Assembly: GCF_001439635.1 (NCBI RefSeq)
Contig: NZ_LMBZ01000021.1
Coordinates: 32,164-67,163, forward strand
Length of the DNA: 35,000 bases
Direction of reading: 5' to 3'
Source: Solibacillus cecembensis
Lineage (GTDB): Bacteria > Bacillota > Bacilli > Bacillales_A > Planococcaceae
The translations under genes were made by a program, and so were the position numbers. The notes beneath the pieces are model-generated. The model did no database searches and had not been told where the DNA came from. It saw only the letters and a program-made list of their open reading frames with translations. Positions 1 to 8,681 of the stretch are shown here, piece after piece; position 1 is the stretch's first letter; each line of letters opens with the position of its first letter.

Positions 1-180
1 ATGCTCAGCAAAAGTAATACGAGTAGCGCCTTTTATTGTGCTTATTTTTAAGGAATACATAATGCTTTAAAGCGATATATCCTCTTTTTCCGCACATAAT
101 TGAAAAAACTACCGTAGTTCACGCATTCACCACGTTTTTCAGCTATAATATGAAGTGAATTATTTCGGAGGTGCACAAAA

Positions 181-1161
181 GTGGCAAATACATTAGAACA
201 AACATACTTAGATCTTTTACAGACTATTTTAAATAACGGTGTAAAAAAGGAAGACCGTACTGGAACGGGAACGATGAGCATTTTTGGCCATCAAATGCGT
301 TTTGATTTAGCGCAAGGATTCCCATTACTGACGACAAAACGCGTGCCATTTAAGCTTGTGGCGAGTGAGCTACTTTGGTTTATTAAAGGCGATACGAATA
401 TTCGTTACTTATTGCAAAATAATAATCATATTTGGAATGAGTGGTCATTTAAGCGCTGGGTGGAGTCGGATGAATATACAGGACCTGATATGACGGACTT
501 CGGCAATCGCTGTTTAGTGGATGAAGAATTCAACAAAGTGTATAAAGCGGAAATGGCTTCTTATTGCGAGCGTGTATTAGAAGATGATGCATTTGCTGAA
601 AAATACGGTGAACTTGGCAATGTTTACGGGAAGCAATGGCGCCGTTGGACTGATTCAGAAGGCAATGAAATCGACCAGTTGCAAGATGCCATTAACCAAA
701 TTAAAAACAATCCAGATTCACGTCGTATTATTGTCAACGCATGGAACCCAGAAGATGTGATCAATGCTGGTGCAAAAGGAAGTAAAGCTGCATTACCACC
801 ATGCCATATTATGTTCCAATTTTATGTAGCTAATGGGAAATTAAGCTGCATGTTAACACAGCGCAGTGGGGATACATTCCTAGGCATTCCATTCAATATT
901 GCGAGCTATGCTTTACTCACGCATTTAATTGCACATGAATGTGGGTTAGAAGTAGGGGAGTTCGTGCATAGCATTGGGGATGCACATATTTATTCTAACC
1001 ATATTGAGCAAGTGAATGAACAATTAAGCCGCGCGTTAAAAGACTTACCAACATTAACAATCAATCCTGAGAAAAAGTCAATTTTCGATATTGAGCTGGA
1101 AGATTTAACAATTGAAGGCTATGACCCGCATCCAACGATTAAAGCACCGATTGCGGTATAG
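181..1161 (+). CDS. thyA: Thymidylate synthase ThyA (long form)
   Basis: Converts dUMP and 5,10-methylene-tetrahydrofolate to dTMP and dihydrofolate in the cytosol; it is the de novo source of thymidylate. The 326-residue product has the family landmarks: the Arg of the DRTGTGT segment near residue 26, the active-site Cys208 in LPPCHIMFQFYV, QRSGDTFLGIPFN (about 227-239) for dUMP binding, and a C-terminus ending in APIAV. It is about 60 residues longer than the 264-residue E. coli enzyme because of an insertion around residues 90-140, a form known in many Firmicutes. The GTG start is chosen because CGGAGGTG lies 7 bases upstream; a TATAAT box is at 144-149 without a good -35. No dihydrofolate reductase gene follows, although thyA and dfrA are often adjacent. 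It is convergent with the next gene, with a terminator between them. Confidence 0.96.
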   Translation: MANTLEQTYLDLLQTILNNGVKKEDRTGTGTMSIFGHQMRFDLAQGFPLLTTKRVPFKLVASELLWFIKGDTNIRYLLQNNNHIWNEWSFKRWVESDEYTGPDMTDFGNRCLVDEEFNKVYKAEMASYCERVLEDDAFAEKYGELGNVYGKQWRRWTDSEGNEIDQLQDAINQIKNNPDSRRIIVNAWNPEDVINAGAKGSKAALPPCHIMFQFYVANGKLSCMLTQRSGDTFLGIPFNIASYALLTHLIAHECGLEVGEFVHSIGDAHIYSNHIEQVNEQLSRALKDLPTLTINPEKKSIFDIELEDLTIEGYDPHPTIKAPIAV

Positions 1162-1163
1162 TC

Positions 1164-1197
1164 AAAACAGCATCCTTCACGATGAGGATGCTGTTTT
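1164..1197. terminator. Bidirectional intrinsic terminator after thyA
   Basis: A 12-bp perfect stem (AAAACAGCATCC with GGATGCTGTTTT) lies between the convergent thyA and the CxxC membrane protein gene. A/T tracts on both flanks allow it to work in both directions. Confidence 0.85.
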
Positions 1198-1201
1198 GCA
1201 T

Positions 1202-1420
1202 TTACAATAAGTTTTCTTTCTTATCACTTAGTTTGATAAAGAAGGGGAAAATAAGGACAAATAAAAGACTGATATACCCTAAAGTAAATATGTTTTGGGT
1301 TTTTGCTGATAAATACTGTTTTTCATGACAATGGGAACAATTTTTGCCTTCCTTTGAAAAGCCTAGAGCCATCACTTCTTTGAATGACCATTTATGATTA
1401 CAGTTTGTACATCTTACCAC
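1202..1420 (-). CDS. Small CxxC-20-CxxC zinc-ribbon-like membrane protein
   Basis: A 72-residue protein with two CxxC pairs (C4/C7 and C28/C31) separated by exactly 20 residues. This is the arrangement that defines the Firmicutes CXXC-20-CXXC family (TIGR04104). The four Cys probably bind one zinc ion; this is inference. A hydrophobic segment at about 44-62 looks like a single transmembrane helix, followed by a short Lys-rich tail. The start is GTG, supported by AGGCGGTGA about 6 bases upstream. Function of the family is unknown. The gene is convergent with thyA and shares its terminator. Confidence 0.75.
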   Translation of the reverse strand: MVRCTNCNHKWSFKEVMALGFSKEGKNCSHCHEKQYLSAKTQNIFTLGYISLLFVLIFPFFIKLSDKKENLL

Positions 1421-1724
1421 AATATCACCGCCTACTTACTAGTTCATACGATTGAAATAACAAAAGGTTTCAAAACATCCGCAGCAAGACATGGAAGAAG
1501 TCACATCTCTATTGTGCCTAAGTAGAAATGTTTGAAGCGAAAAATGACCCAAGCGAATAAATTCACTTGGGTCATGCAAAGACATATTAGCTTTTATAGG
1601 TATTCCTACAATTTATTTTAAAAGTAGAAATATAATCTAAAAATCAATGCGAGTATTCGATATTTCATTAACATTTATCTTCACTTTAAAATTTAAGAGA
1701 AAATTACATTTCGAGCGCAACCTA
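1421..1724. other. Intergenic region without a gene
   Basis: About 300 bases between the CxxC protein start and the histidine kinase stop. The only structure seen is the minus-strand terminator hairpin at 1541-1574. No plausible coding frame with a ribosome binding site was found. Confidence 0.5.
1541..1574 (-). terminator. Terminator of the phosphorelay operon
   Basis: TGACCCAAG (1545-1553) pairs with CTTGGGTCA (1566-1574), extended by GAA/TTC around a small loop. On the minus strand the hairpin is followed by a T run, so it fits termination of the operon ending at 1725, about 150 bases downstream of the last stop codon. Confidence 0.7.
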
Positions 1725-4547
1725 TTACTTTACTTTGCTAGTAACGGATGCTACAAGTATTTTTGAAAGTTCTTCTGGAGAGTATGGTTTCGTAAAATAC
1801 TTTTCAATTTTGTATTTTTCAACGTTTTCTTTTGTTTCATCTAATGCAGAAGAAATGATAATTGGTATTTTACTTGTTTGTTCTGTCTCATTTAGAAGTT
1901 GTACAAAATCCCATCCGTTTATTTCATCTCCAAGCATTAAATCAATCACAATTCCGACTAATGGTGTTTGAAGCGCTTCTTCAAAAGCAAGTCTAGGATT
2001 ATCATGAAAAAGTACAGTAAAGCCTTTACTTTTTAACTCTTCAGATAAGAGTAAGGCTAAGCTTAAATCATCTTCTACAATCATGACGTTTAAACCCGTT
2101 TGTACTTCATCTAAATCATTTCCGTCAATATTTTTTCTAGCTGCAAGCTTCATGTTAAGTGGTAAGTTAAAGTATACGGTTGTCCCTTGTCCTTCTTCTG
2201 AATCTAGCCATATATCGCCACCATGTTTGATAATAATTTCTTTACAAATGGATAGTCCTAACCCTGTACCACCAATTTGTCTTCTTGAACTATTATCAAT
2301 TCGTTTAAATTTCTGAAATAGTTTAGGCGTTTCATTTTTTGGGATACCAATGCCTTGATCTTTTACACTAACTTGCAGCATGTCATTAACGTTTTCTAGA
2401 GTAATAGTTACATCGCCACCAGTAGGGGAGAACTTGATCGCATTACCGATGATATTAATAAATACTTGAACGAGTCTTTCTGAATCTCCGTTTACATTTA
2501 CGTATTTTGCTTTATCAATTAAATGTACATGGTGGTTCTTTTCGTGACTAAATCTGTTAACGATTTCAATGGATAGCTCATTCATTGATAGTTGTTGCAT
2601 ATTATACTGTTGCTTACCAGATTCCATTCTCTGTAAATCGAGAAAATCATTAATTAGATTTGTTAGACGAATCGCTTCTTTATGAATTGTTTCAATGTAT
2701 TTTGTTTGACGTTCCGGTTTTAATTCTTTTGTTAATAAAAGCTCAGTAAATCCTAAAACGCTTGATAATGGCGTACGTAGTTCATGACTAACTGTACTAA
2801 CCAACTCGGATTTCATTTGATCTACCTCGTACTCTCTAGTAATGTCACGATGAACAAACATCGTTCCAATTTTTACTTCATCTTCATACACGCTCGTTGC
2901 ATATACTTCAACAAAAACTTGAGTACTTTGTGAAATTGAATAGCGGAAAGTTCTTTTATCGATAAAATCCTCTACAATAGCTTTGGTGAAAAATTGAGTC
3001 AAATCTTCGGGTTGATCGCAAATAGTTTGTAAATTTTCCAGCCAAATTTGTTGTGAAACATGTTGCTTGTTAAATTTGTTTTGAGAAGGAATTATTTGAG
3101 AGAATGCTTTGTTGGCTAAGACAACATCACCTGTGGAAGACACCAGTTGAATTCCCTCATTTACATTGTCAATAATATTTTGATTTAATTGTCGCGATCG
3201 CTCAACTTCTTCATACATAAGTATGCGTTCAAAGGCGATAGACACACGATTCATTAACCCGTTCAAATCTTCTATTTCATGGCATGAAAATGGAAAGCCT
3301 TCTCGAGTAGCCATCATAACAGCTACTAAATGCCCCTCAGAATTCAAGACAGATGAATAGAGGTCATAGCAATAATAGGGGTGTTGTGCAATATCTTGTG
3401 CCTCTGGAATTACTTTTCGAGTAATGACAAAAGACTTTTCTTCCTCTAAACGAACTTGTTTATCTTTATTAAGATTTCCAACAAGAAGTTCAGTTGAATT
3501 TTTTGTTAACCCTTTAGATACATAAACATGCCCTTCGAGTAAATACAAGATACTAGTATCGAACTTGTAGATATCATTTAAATAATCATTCAGATTCTCT
3601 AATAATTGTTGTTTATCGAGTGTGAACGTTAAAACGTGATTCAAATCATTATATTTTTGTAACTGACTTAGTGAGTGTTGTAATTGAATTTGATTGCCCT
3701 GTAATTCATCTTGTTGTGCAGTCAGTTCTTCATTTTGAGTCGTCAATACTTCTTCTTTCTCTTGAATTGACATCGTCATTTTATGGAATGAATTAGCTAA
3801 AATACCTAGCTCATCTTCTTTCTGAACCAGACTACTAAGATCTATGAAATGTCCTGATGTTATTGCATTTGTAGCATTTGTTAACTGCTCAATTGGTTGA
3901 ATCACATTAGAAAGTACTCTGCGCATAATGATCCCTACAAAAAATAGGAGAATAATACCTAGAAATAGGGATATTAATGTAAAATTTTGAGCTTTTTCAA
4001 TCGATTTTGAGAATAAATTGTTTAAATCAATCTCATTTTTTTTGTTGTAAGTATTTGTATATGCTACAAATTTATTTACAAGAGTATTTGTCCCATCACC
4101 GGAAAGCTTCCTTAAAGCTTCATAGTCATTTGCATCTACATAACTTATAGCTTGAGGGAGGATGACTGTTTTATAATTTTGACTAAAATTAAGTAATTCT
4201 TCATACAATGCTTTTTCTTCTTTTGTGTGAGGTAATTGACCGAATTTATTTAAATATAATTCGAATGCCTCTAAATTTTCATGTAATAATTGTAGTTCTT
4301 GTTTATTTTGAAATGCATAATACCCTCTAGCCCTGAAATTAATGCCATTAAAACTATCCGCTAATCCATCTACAATTTCTGCTTTTTCCCTTACAGCTTC
4401 TCGTTCTACTTTTAAACTCTCATTACTAGATTTAACATACGAAAAGAAAACAATCACGATTATTAAAAATGTAAATGAGACTTTAAACAGCATTTTTAGA
4501 AATTGACTACGAATGTTTTTATCTAGACTTGGGAAAGACTTATACAT
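1725..4547 (-). CDS. Hybrid sensor histidine kinase (HAMP-GAF-PAS-HisKA-HATPase-REC)
   Basis: A 940-residue membrane kinase. TM1 is at about 21-39, an extracytoplasmic helical sensor at 40-188 and TM2 at about 190-208, followed by HAMP (209-262), a Gln/Glu-rich coiled coil (262-300), a GAF-like domain (about 300-445) and a PAS-like domain (about 455-575). The HisKA domain carries phosphoacceptor His588 in STVSHELRTPL. The ATPase domain has Asn702 (N box), DQGIGIP at 730 and GGTGLGLSI at 759-767. The C-terminal receiver has the acidic pocket D826/D827, phosphoacceptor D869 and K920-P921. The start overlaps the stop of the preceding regulator gene by 8 bases (GGAGG upstream), which implies translational coupling. 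Its phosphate probably passes to the Hpt protein of the same operon; that is inference. The signal is unknown. Confidence 0.92.
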   Translation of the reverse strand: MYKSFPSLDKNIRSQFLKMLFKVSFTFLIIVIVFFSYVKSSNESLKVEREAVREKAEIVDGLADSFNGINFRARGYYAFQNKQELQLLHENLEAFELYLNKFGQLPHTKEEKALYEELLNFSQNYKTVILPQAISYVDANDYEALRKLSGDGTNTLVNKFVAYTNTYNKKNEIDLNNLFSKSIEKAQNFTLISLFLGIILLFFVGIIMRRVLSNVIQPIEQLTNATNAITSGHFIDLSSLVQKEDELGILANSFHKMTMSIQEKEEVLTTQNEELTAQQDELQGNQIQLQHSLSQLQKYNDLNHVLTFTLDKQQLLENLNDYLNDIYKFDTSILYLLEGHVYVSKGLTKNSTELLVGNLNKDKQVRLEEEKSFVITRKVIPEAQDIAQHPYYCYDLYSSVLNSEGHLVAVMMATREGFPFSCHEIEDLNGLMNRVSIAFERILMYEEVERSRQLNQNIIDNVNEGIQLVSSTGDVVLANKAFSQIIPSQNKFNKQHVSQQIWLENLQTICDQPEDLTQFFTKAIVEDFIDKRTFRYSISQSTQVFVEVYATSVYEDEVKIGTMFVHRDITREYEVDQMKSELVSTVSHELRTPLSSVLGFTELLLTKELKPERQTKYIETIHKEAIRLTNLINDFLDLQRMESGKQQYNMQQLSMNELSIEIVNRFSHEKNHHVHLIDKAKYVNVNGDSERLVQVFINIIGNAIKFSPTGGDVTITLENVNDMLQVSVKDQGIGIPKNETPKLFQKFKRIDNSSRRQIGGTGLGLSICKEIIIKHGGDIWLDSEEGQGTTVYFNLPLNMKLAARKNIDGNDLDEVQTGLNVMIVEDDLSLALLLSEELKSKGFTVLFHDNPRLAFEEALQTPLVGIVIDLMLGDEINGWDFVQLLNETEQTSKIPIIISSALDETKENVEKYKIEKYFTKPYSPEELSKILVASVTSKVK

Positions 4548-4902
4548 TTAAAATTTCCTCCACTAAGCCCATCAATTCAACAGGACTAAAGGGTTTGGAC
4601 ATAAAATAATGAGCGCCTTTATCCAATACGACTTGACGGTCTGCTTCTTGAGCTTTAGCAGTAAGCATCAGAATTGGGGTGTTGTTTTTGACATCTACTT
4701 CCAGCTGCTCTATAACCTCTACGCCAGTTAAATTTGGCATCATGTAATCGAGTATTATTAAGTCATAAGCTTGCGCATTGAGTTTTTGAATTGCTTCAAC
4801 ACCATCTTCTGCTTCATCAATTTCGAATCCTAGGTCTTCCAATGTATCGCAAATAAGCATTCTTAAAATTTCTTCATCATCTACAACTAAAATCTTTCTC
4901 AT
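4540..4902 (-). CDS. Single-domain response regulator (CheY-like)
   Basis: A 120-residue stand-alone receiver domain. Visible residues, counted from the chosen start: acidic pocket D8/D9 in LVVDDE, phosphoacceptor D52 in IILDYMMPN, a T in LMLTAK, and K103-P104 in MSKPFSP. There is no output domain, so it is either a phosphate shuttle between the neighbouring kinase and Hpt protein or acts by protein-protein contact. The start at 4902 is preferred because GAGGG lies 6 bases upstream; an ATG four codons earlier (4914) has no good ribosome binding site. It is the middle gene of a three-gene operon and overlaps the kinase start by 8 bases. Confidence 0.93.
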   Translation of the reverse strand: MRKILVVDDEEILRMLICDTLEDLGFEIDEAEDGVEAIQKLNAQAYDLIILDYMMPNLTGVEVIEQLEVDVKNNTPILMLTAKAQEADRQVVLDKGAHYFMSKPFSPVELMGLVEEILNV

Positions 4903-4921
4903 ATTATCCCTCATCTCTACG

Positions 4922-6553
4922 TCAATTAAATACGCGGTTAATTAGATTCAAAATTCGTGTTGAAACATCTGTTATATTAAATGGTTTGATAATATAATCA
5001 TCAGCACCAATTTCTAGTGCCTCAAAGACGTATTTCTCATCTTTAAGACCCGTTAACATTGAAATGATGACATCTTTTGAAGTATGTTTTTCTCTAATTT
5101 TCTTAAGGACATCCATACCATTCATTTCTGGCATCATGCCATCTAGTAAAATAATATACTTATAATTTGGCGTATACCAATTCGAATTTAAGAAGCTAAT
5201 ACCATCACTATAAGGGGTAACTTCAATATCAAAGTTTTCACTTGATTCCCAATTCGCGAAGTGAGTTGTAATTAGATTCCGAATGAGATAAACATCATCA
5301 ATCACGATGATTTTCACGTTTACTTTCTTCTGTACACCAGCTGTTAGTCGATTAAAAATAACGGTCTGATTTCTTCCAGATTCCTTCGCATTGTAAAGAG
5401 CTTGATCGGCCTCTTCTAGTAATTTTTTTGGATGAAGATTTGCCGCACTGGCTTCCACTACTCCGGAAGAGAAGGTCACCTGAAATCTTACTTCGTTCGC
5501 TGTAAAATATTTTTGCTTCATTGACTCGCGAAGTTGTTCGAGTAGCATGCATGCTTGGTCGGCAGTGGTTTGAGGCATTAACATGACAAATTCTTCACCA
5601 CCATATCGACAAAATACATCTTGCTCACGTTTAGACTTCATTACTAAATCTGCGAATCCTTTTAACACTTCATCTCCAACCAAATGTCCGTATGTATCAT
5701 TGACCTTTTTAAAATAATCTAAATCAGCTATTACAAGAGCAAAGGGTTCGTTGTTTCGAGTGTATTGCTGGATTAACTTATCGAGTTGAGTGTTCATGAA
5801 TTTACGATTAAAGATTTGTGTTAACTCATCAGTAATAATCGATTGGTCTAACTCTTTTTTATAAGCTAAGCGATTTGTTACATAGGAAATCAAAATATCT
5901 TCCTCTATAGGTTTAGAAATAAAATCTAAAGCGCCCATGTCATATGCTCGTATTTTGTTTTCCTTGCAATCATTCGAACTCATAACAGCAACAAACATAC
6001 GATCCTTTTTAATCTTCTTTATATTATTTAAGATAGAAAAACCACTTGTATCAGGTAGCATAATATCTAAAAATACAATAGCAGGTTTAAGTTCATATAT
6101 TAATTCCAACCCACGTTTGCCATTGTATGCAACGATTACGGAATGACCCATTCTTTCTAAAATATCTTTTAAATAAGAAATGAATACAATGTCATCATCT
6201 ATAATTAATATAAATTCTTGGTCATATCTGTTATTTGTTGAAATTAATTGTGTGTTTTCAACTTGCTGTCCATTAAAATTTGTTTGATAAAAACTAATTT
6301 CTTCAATTATAGGTGCAAGATAGCTCTTCCATTCAGTCTTACTCCAATATCTTTCCCCATTTTCATTTAAAGGTTCTATTTTTTCACTAGCAGTTGTAGT
6401 TAGTTCATATAATCCGATTGATCCAGCTGTTCCTTTTAAACTATGTAGAAAAAAATAGATTTGTCGTTCTGTAATAAACTCTAATTCATCCCATTTTTGA
6501 AATTTCTCGTTGATACTTGTATAAATCATTTGTTGATATTTTTCTTTTGGCAT
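4922..6553 (-). CDS. Hpt-REC-GGDEF-REC diguanylate cyclase
   Basis: A 543-residue cytoplasmic protein predicted to make cyclic di-GMP from two GTP. The N-terminus (1-95) is a histidine phosphotransfer domain with His37 in FLHSLKGTAG. A first receiver (about 114-230) has D119/D120, phosphoacceptor D163 and K214-P215. The GGDEF domain (about 238-402) has an intact active-site motif GGEEF at 318-322 and an inhibitory-site motif R309-E-Q-D312, so product inhibition is expected. A second receiver (about 413-540) has D419/D420, phosphoacceptor D471 and K523-P524. The start ATG follows GAGGAGAT. It is the first gene of the operon. Combining Hpt with two receivers in the cyclase itself suggests that the phosphorelay from the hybrid kinase ends here; the direction of flow cannot be read from the sequence. 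Confidence 0.93.
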   Translation of the reverse strand: MPKEKYQQMIYTSINEKFQKWDELEFITERQIYFFLHSLKGTAGSIGLYELTTTASEKIEPLNENGERYWSKTEWKSYLAPIIEEISFYQTNFNGQQVENTQLISTNNRYDQEFILIIDDDIVFISYLKDILERMGHSVIVAYNGKRGLELIYELKPAIVFLDIMLPDTSGFSILNNIKKIKKDRMFVAVMSSNDCKENKIRAYDMGALDFISKPIEEDILISYVTNRLAYKKELDQSIITDELTQIFNRKFMNTQLDKLIQQYTRNNEPFALVIADLDYFKKVNDTYGHLVGDEVLKGFADLVMKSKREQDVFCRYGGEEFVMLMPQTTADQACMLLEQLRESMKQKYFTANEVRFQVTFSSGVVEASAANLHPKKLLEEADQALYNAKESGRNQTVIFNRLTAGVQKKVNVKIIVIDDVYLIRNLITTHFANWESSENFDIEVTPYSDGISFLNSNWYTPNYKYIILLDGMMPEMNGMDVLKKIREKHTSKDVIISMLTGLKDEKYVFEALEIGADDYIIKPFNITDVSTRILNLINRVFN

Positions 6554-6888
6554 AATATATCTCCTCAGTCATGATTACCCTCATCTATAGTATAACTTGA
6601 ATAATATTTATATCTATTATGATTTTTTTGCGAATAATAAAAAAATCTACCAACAAATGTCCCTTTTTACTCGATTTTTAGTAATACATAAATAAAGGGG
6701 ACATATCCATGAAATTATTATTGGAAAAGCTACAGCCTGTAATTCAAAGTTAGCTGAATTCTATAATCGCATGGCCATTTAAATTAAAAAAAAAGCATAT
6801 TGCAAAGTTTGAGTAGAAAGCACATTCAATTCTAGTAGGTTTTGTATATGCTAAAATACATCTTAATTTTGAAGGGAGGGAATATGAA
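6554..6888. other. Divergent intergenic region with a possible broken micro-ORF
   Basis: A 335-base divergent gap between the cyclase operon and the amidase gene. It holds the micro-ORF at 6709-6816 (listed separately). No convincing promoter with both boxes was identified. Confidence 0.4.
6709..6816 (+). pseudogene. Possible small peptide gene interrupted by TAG
   Basis: ATG at 6709 is preceded by AAAGGGGA at a good distance. The frame reads 14 codons (MKLLLEKLQPVIQS), then TAG at 6751, then a further 20 open codons (LNSIIAWPFKLKKK... ending FE) to TAG at 6814. The part after the first stop is amphipathic and Lys-rich. With TGG at the first stop it would encode a 35-residue cationic peptide. 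It could be a broken small peptide gene, a 14-residue peptide or chance. No family recognised. Confidence 0.2.
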
Positions 6889-7635
6889 ATGACACAACCA
6901 GTAGAAATTGAATTGCATGTAGGACATTATGGTGACAGAACTGGTGCGAGCGGGTATGTAGATGAGGTGCAATATGCCCGGAAATTTATAAAACGAATTT
7001 ATGAAATTTTGATCGCTAATAAAGTACCTGCAACATATTACGAGGATAAAATATCTAAAAATCAAACGCAAAATATTAATCATTTAGTAGCCTACCATAA
7101 CAAAGATCGCAATGGACTAATTGTGAGTGGTCACTTAAATTCGACGACTCCGTTAACCGACCGACCAATAGGAGGAGAGGTGTTGTACAATACCCAAAAA
7201 GACTTAGCCACGAACGTAGCAAAAGCGATGTGCGATGCGTCTGGTCTAATTAATCGTGGTGCAAAATACCGGAACGACATTGGCGTTTTAACGAAAACCT
7301 ACGAGCCTGGCATTTTGATTGAGTTTGGGTTTGTAAACAGTAAAAAAGATATCGAATTGCTGGATCAGAATTTAGAAAAAATTTGCCTTGCCATAGCAAA
7401 AGTTTTAGCAGCAGCCATTGGTCATCCATTTTCAATACCCGCAAAGGAGGAGGGAAATAAAGTGGAAACGTCCAAAAATACATTAGATGCGACGGGCATA
7501 GCAGAAGCGAAAAAGTTATTCGGAAAACTGTATGAAAAAGGGATATTTAGTACAGATCACAGCGATAAAATCGAACAATATTCAGATGGCAAAATTTTAA
7601 GTTTGTTGCTTGCTTTTTTAAGTCGGACAGTATAA
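6889..7635 (+). CDS. N-acetylmuramoyl-L-alanine amidase (Amidase_3 type)
   Basis: A 248-residue cell-wall hydrolase predicted to cut the bond between N-acetylmuramic acid and L-alanine of peptidoglycan. The catalytic domain (about 5-178) keeps the expected zinc ligands and base: H13 in ELHVGHYGD, E26, H82 in VSGHLNS and E145 in ILIEFGFVN. The usual DPGHGG is altered to HVGHYG. This resembles phage endolysin and sporulation amidases more than housekeeping CwlD. There is no signal peptide, so release would need lysis, a holin or mother-cell expression. The C-terminal 60 residues (about 185-248) form a Lys-rich linker and a short helical region of unknown role. The start follows GGGAGGG. No phage genes surround it. 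Confidence 0.8.
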   Translation: MTQPVEIELHVGHYGDRTGASGYVDEVQYARKFIKRIYEILIANKVPATYYEDKISKNQTQNINHLVAYHNKDRNGLIVSGHLNSTTPLTDRPIGGEVLYNTQKDLATNVAKAMCDASGLINRGAKYRNDIGVLTKTYEPGILIEFGFVNSKKDIELLDQNLEKICLAIAKVLAAAIGHPFSIPAKEEGNKVETSKNTLDATGIAEAKKLFGKLYEKGIFSTDHSDKIEQYSDGKILSLLLAFLSRTV

Positions 7636-7657
7636 ATTTTCACAGTAGCTAGTATAA

Positions 7658-7696
7658 AAATGCTTCATCCCATGTTTAACTAGGGGTGAAGCATTT
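7658..7696 (+). terminator. Terminator after the amidase gene
   Basis: AAATGCTTCATCCC (7658-7671) pairs with GGGGTGAAGCATTT (7683-7696) with one G-T wobble. The T tract is weak. Confidence 0.65.
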
Positions 7697-7850
7697 ATAA
7701 TAATAGAATTCCTAAAATTTTTGAAACTTTTCTGTGCTGTACAGGCTCTAATGAACGAAAGAAAGCTCGTTAAGGAGATTTTTTTAGAGAAGGTCGTTAT
7801 AGTAGTACTCAAATATAATGAAAATAATAGAGAGAAGGGAATCAAAGCGA

Positions 7851-8477
7851 ATGAAATACGAATGGAGAAAACAAGAGAAACATCTCTATTTTCCAAAACA
7901 AAAACCAGAACTTGTCACAATTCCAGAACAGAAGTTTTTATTAATAAAGGGAAATGGAAATCCAAATGAGCATGAATTCGCTGAAAAGATAGGTGTTCTT
8001 TATTCTTTGGCCTATGCAATTCGAATGATGCCGAAGCAAGGATACACGCCAGACGGTTATTTTGAATATACTGTCTATCCATTAGAAGGAATTTGGGATT
8101 TATCAGAAAAGGGAAGGGGGTTAGATTCATTAAATAAAGATGAATTAGTTTATACGATTATGATCAGACAGCCAGATTTTGTAACGAAAGAAATAGTAGA
8201 AAGAGCTTTCGAAATCGTAGAAAAAAAGAAACCACATCCATTTCTAAATGAGGTAACGTTCGATGTATTTCAAGATGGTTCAAGTGTGCAAATGCTTCAT
8301 ATTGGTCCATATGATGATGAACCTCAAAGTTTTGAATTAATGAATGAATTTACAAAAAACAACAATCTTGAAAGAGTTTCATTACAACATAGGGAAATAT
8401 ATCTTTCGGATTTTAGAAAAGTTGAACCTGCAAAGTTAAAAACAGTTTTGAGATACAAGGTTAGGTCAATAGAATAG
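7851..8477 (+). CDS. GyrI-like small-molecule-binding domain protein
   Basis: A 208-residue protein resembling the GyrI-like / AraC-effector-binding family (COG4832 type). Members bind small hydrophobic or cationic ligands and usually lack a DNA-binding domain. Seen here: an N-terminal MKYEWRKQEK segment, VTIPEQKFLLIKGNGNPN, a central YEYTVYPLEGIWDL-type strand pair, and a C-terminal half with VQMLHIGPYDDEP followed by the conserved HREIYLSDFRK. The start at 7851 is chosen over an in-frame ATG at 7818 because AGAAGGGA lies about 10 bases upstream and homologues begin MKYEWRK. A TATAAT box is at 7814-7819. Ligand unknown; monocistronic. Confidence 0.75.
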   Translation: MKYEWRKQEKHLYFPKQKPELVTIPEQKFLLIKGNGNPNEHEFAEKIGVLYSLAYAIRMMPKQGYTPDGYFEYTVYPLEGIWDLSEKGRGLDSLNKDELVYTIMIRQPDFVTKEIVERAFEIVEKKKPHPFLNEVTFDVFQDGSSVQMLHIGPYDDEPQSFELMNEFTKNNNLERVSLQHREIYLSDFRKVEPAKLKTVLRYKVRSIE

Positions 8478-8595
8478 CTTAATCTTTTAATAAACAAACG
8501 AGCGCGTTACATGCTACCCATGATTTTGACAGTAAAGCGAATGACGGATTCACCAAAAATCCTAAATTCTGTCTCATTACATACCTTCGACGAAA

Positions 8596-8636
8596 AATAG
8601 CCAACTATCCGAAATAAACTTGGATAGTTGGCTATT
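8596..8636 (-). terminator. Terminator of the GH18 spore enzyme gene
   Basis: A 15-bp perfect stem: AATAGCCAACTATCC (8596-8610) with GGATAGTTGGCTATT (8622-8636). A T run follows on the minus strand. It lies between convergent genes and may also stop plus-strand transcripts. Confidence 0.85.
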
Positions 8637-8681
8637 CGTCATGCTTATCGAATGGGAGCGCATCTTTTCTTTATTTCGGGT

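Noticed and set aside
1..70. End of an upstream gene at the left edge
   Set aside because: A short hydrophobic frame closes at 70, but it is too short to assign and the other frames are also compatible with non-coding sequence.
48..281. Minus-strand open frame over the thyA start
   Set aside because: It overlaps the thyA promoter and 5' end, and shows no recognisable protein.
6889..7635. Prophage suggested by the amidase
   Set aside because: No holin, tail, capsid or integrase genes surround it; a lone Amidase_3 gene is common in Bacillales chromosomes.
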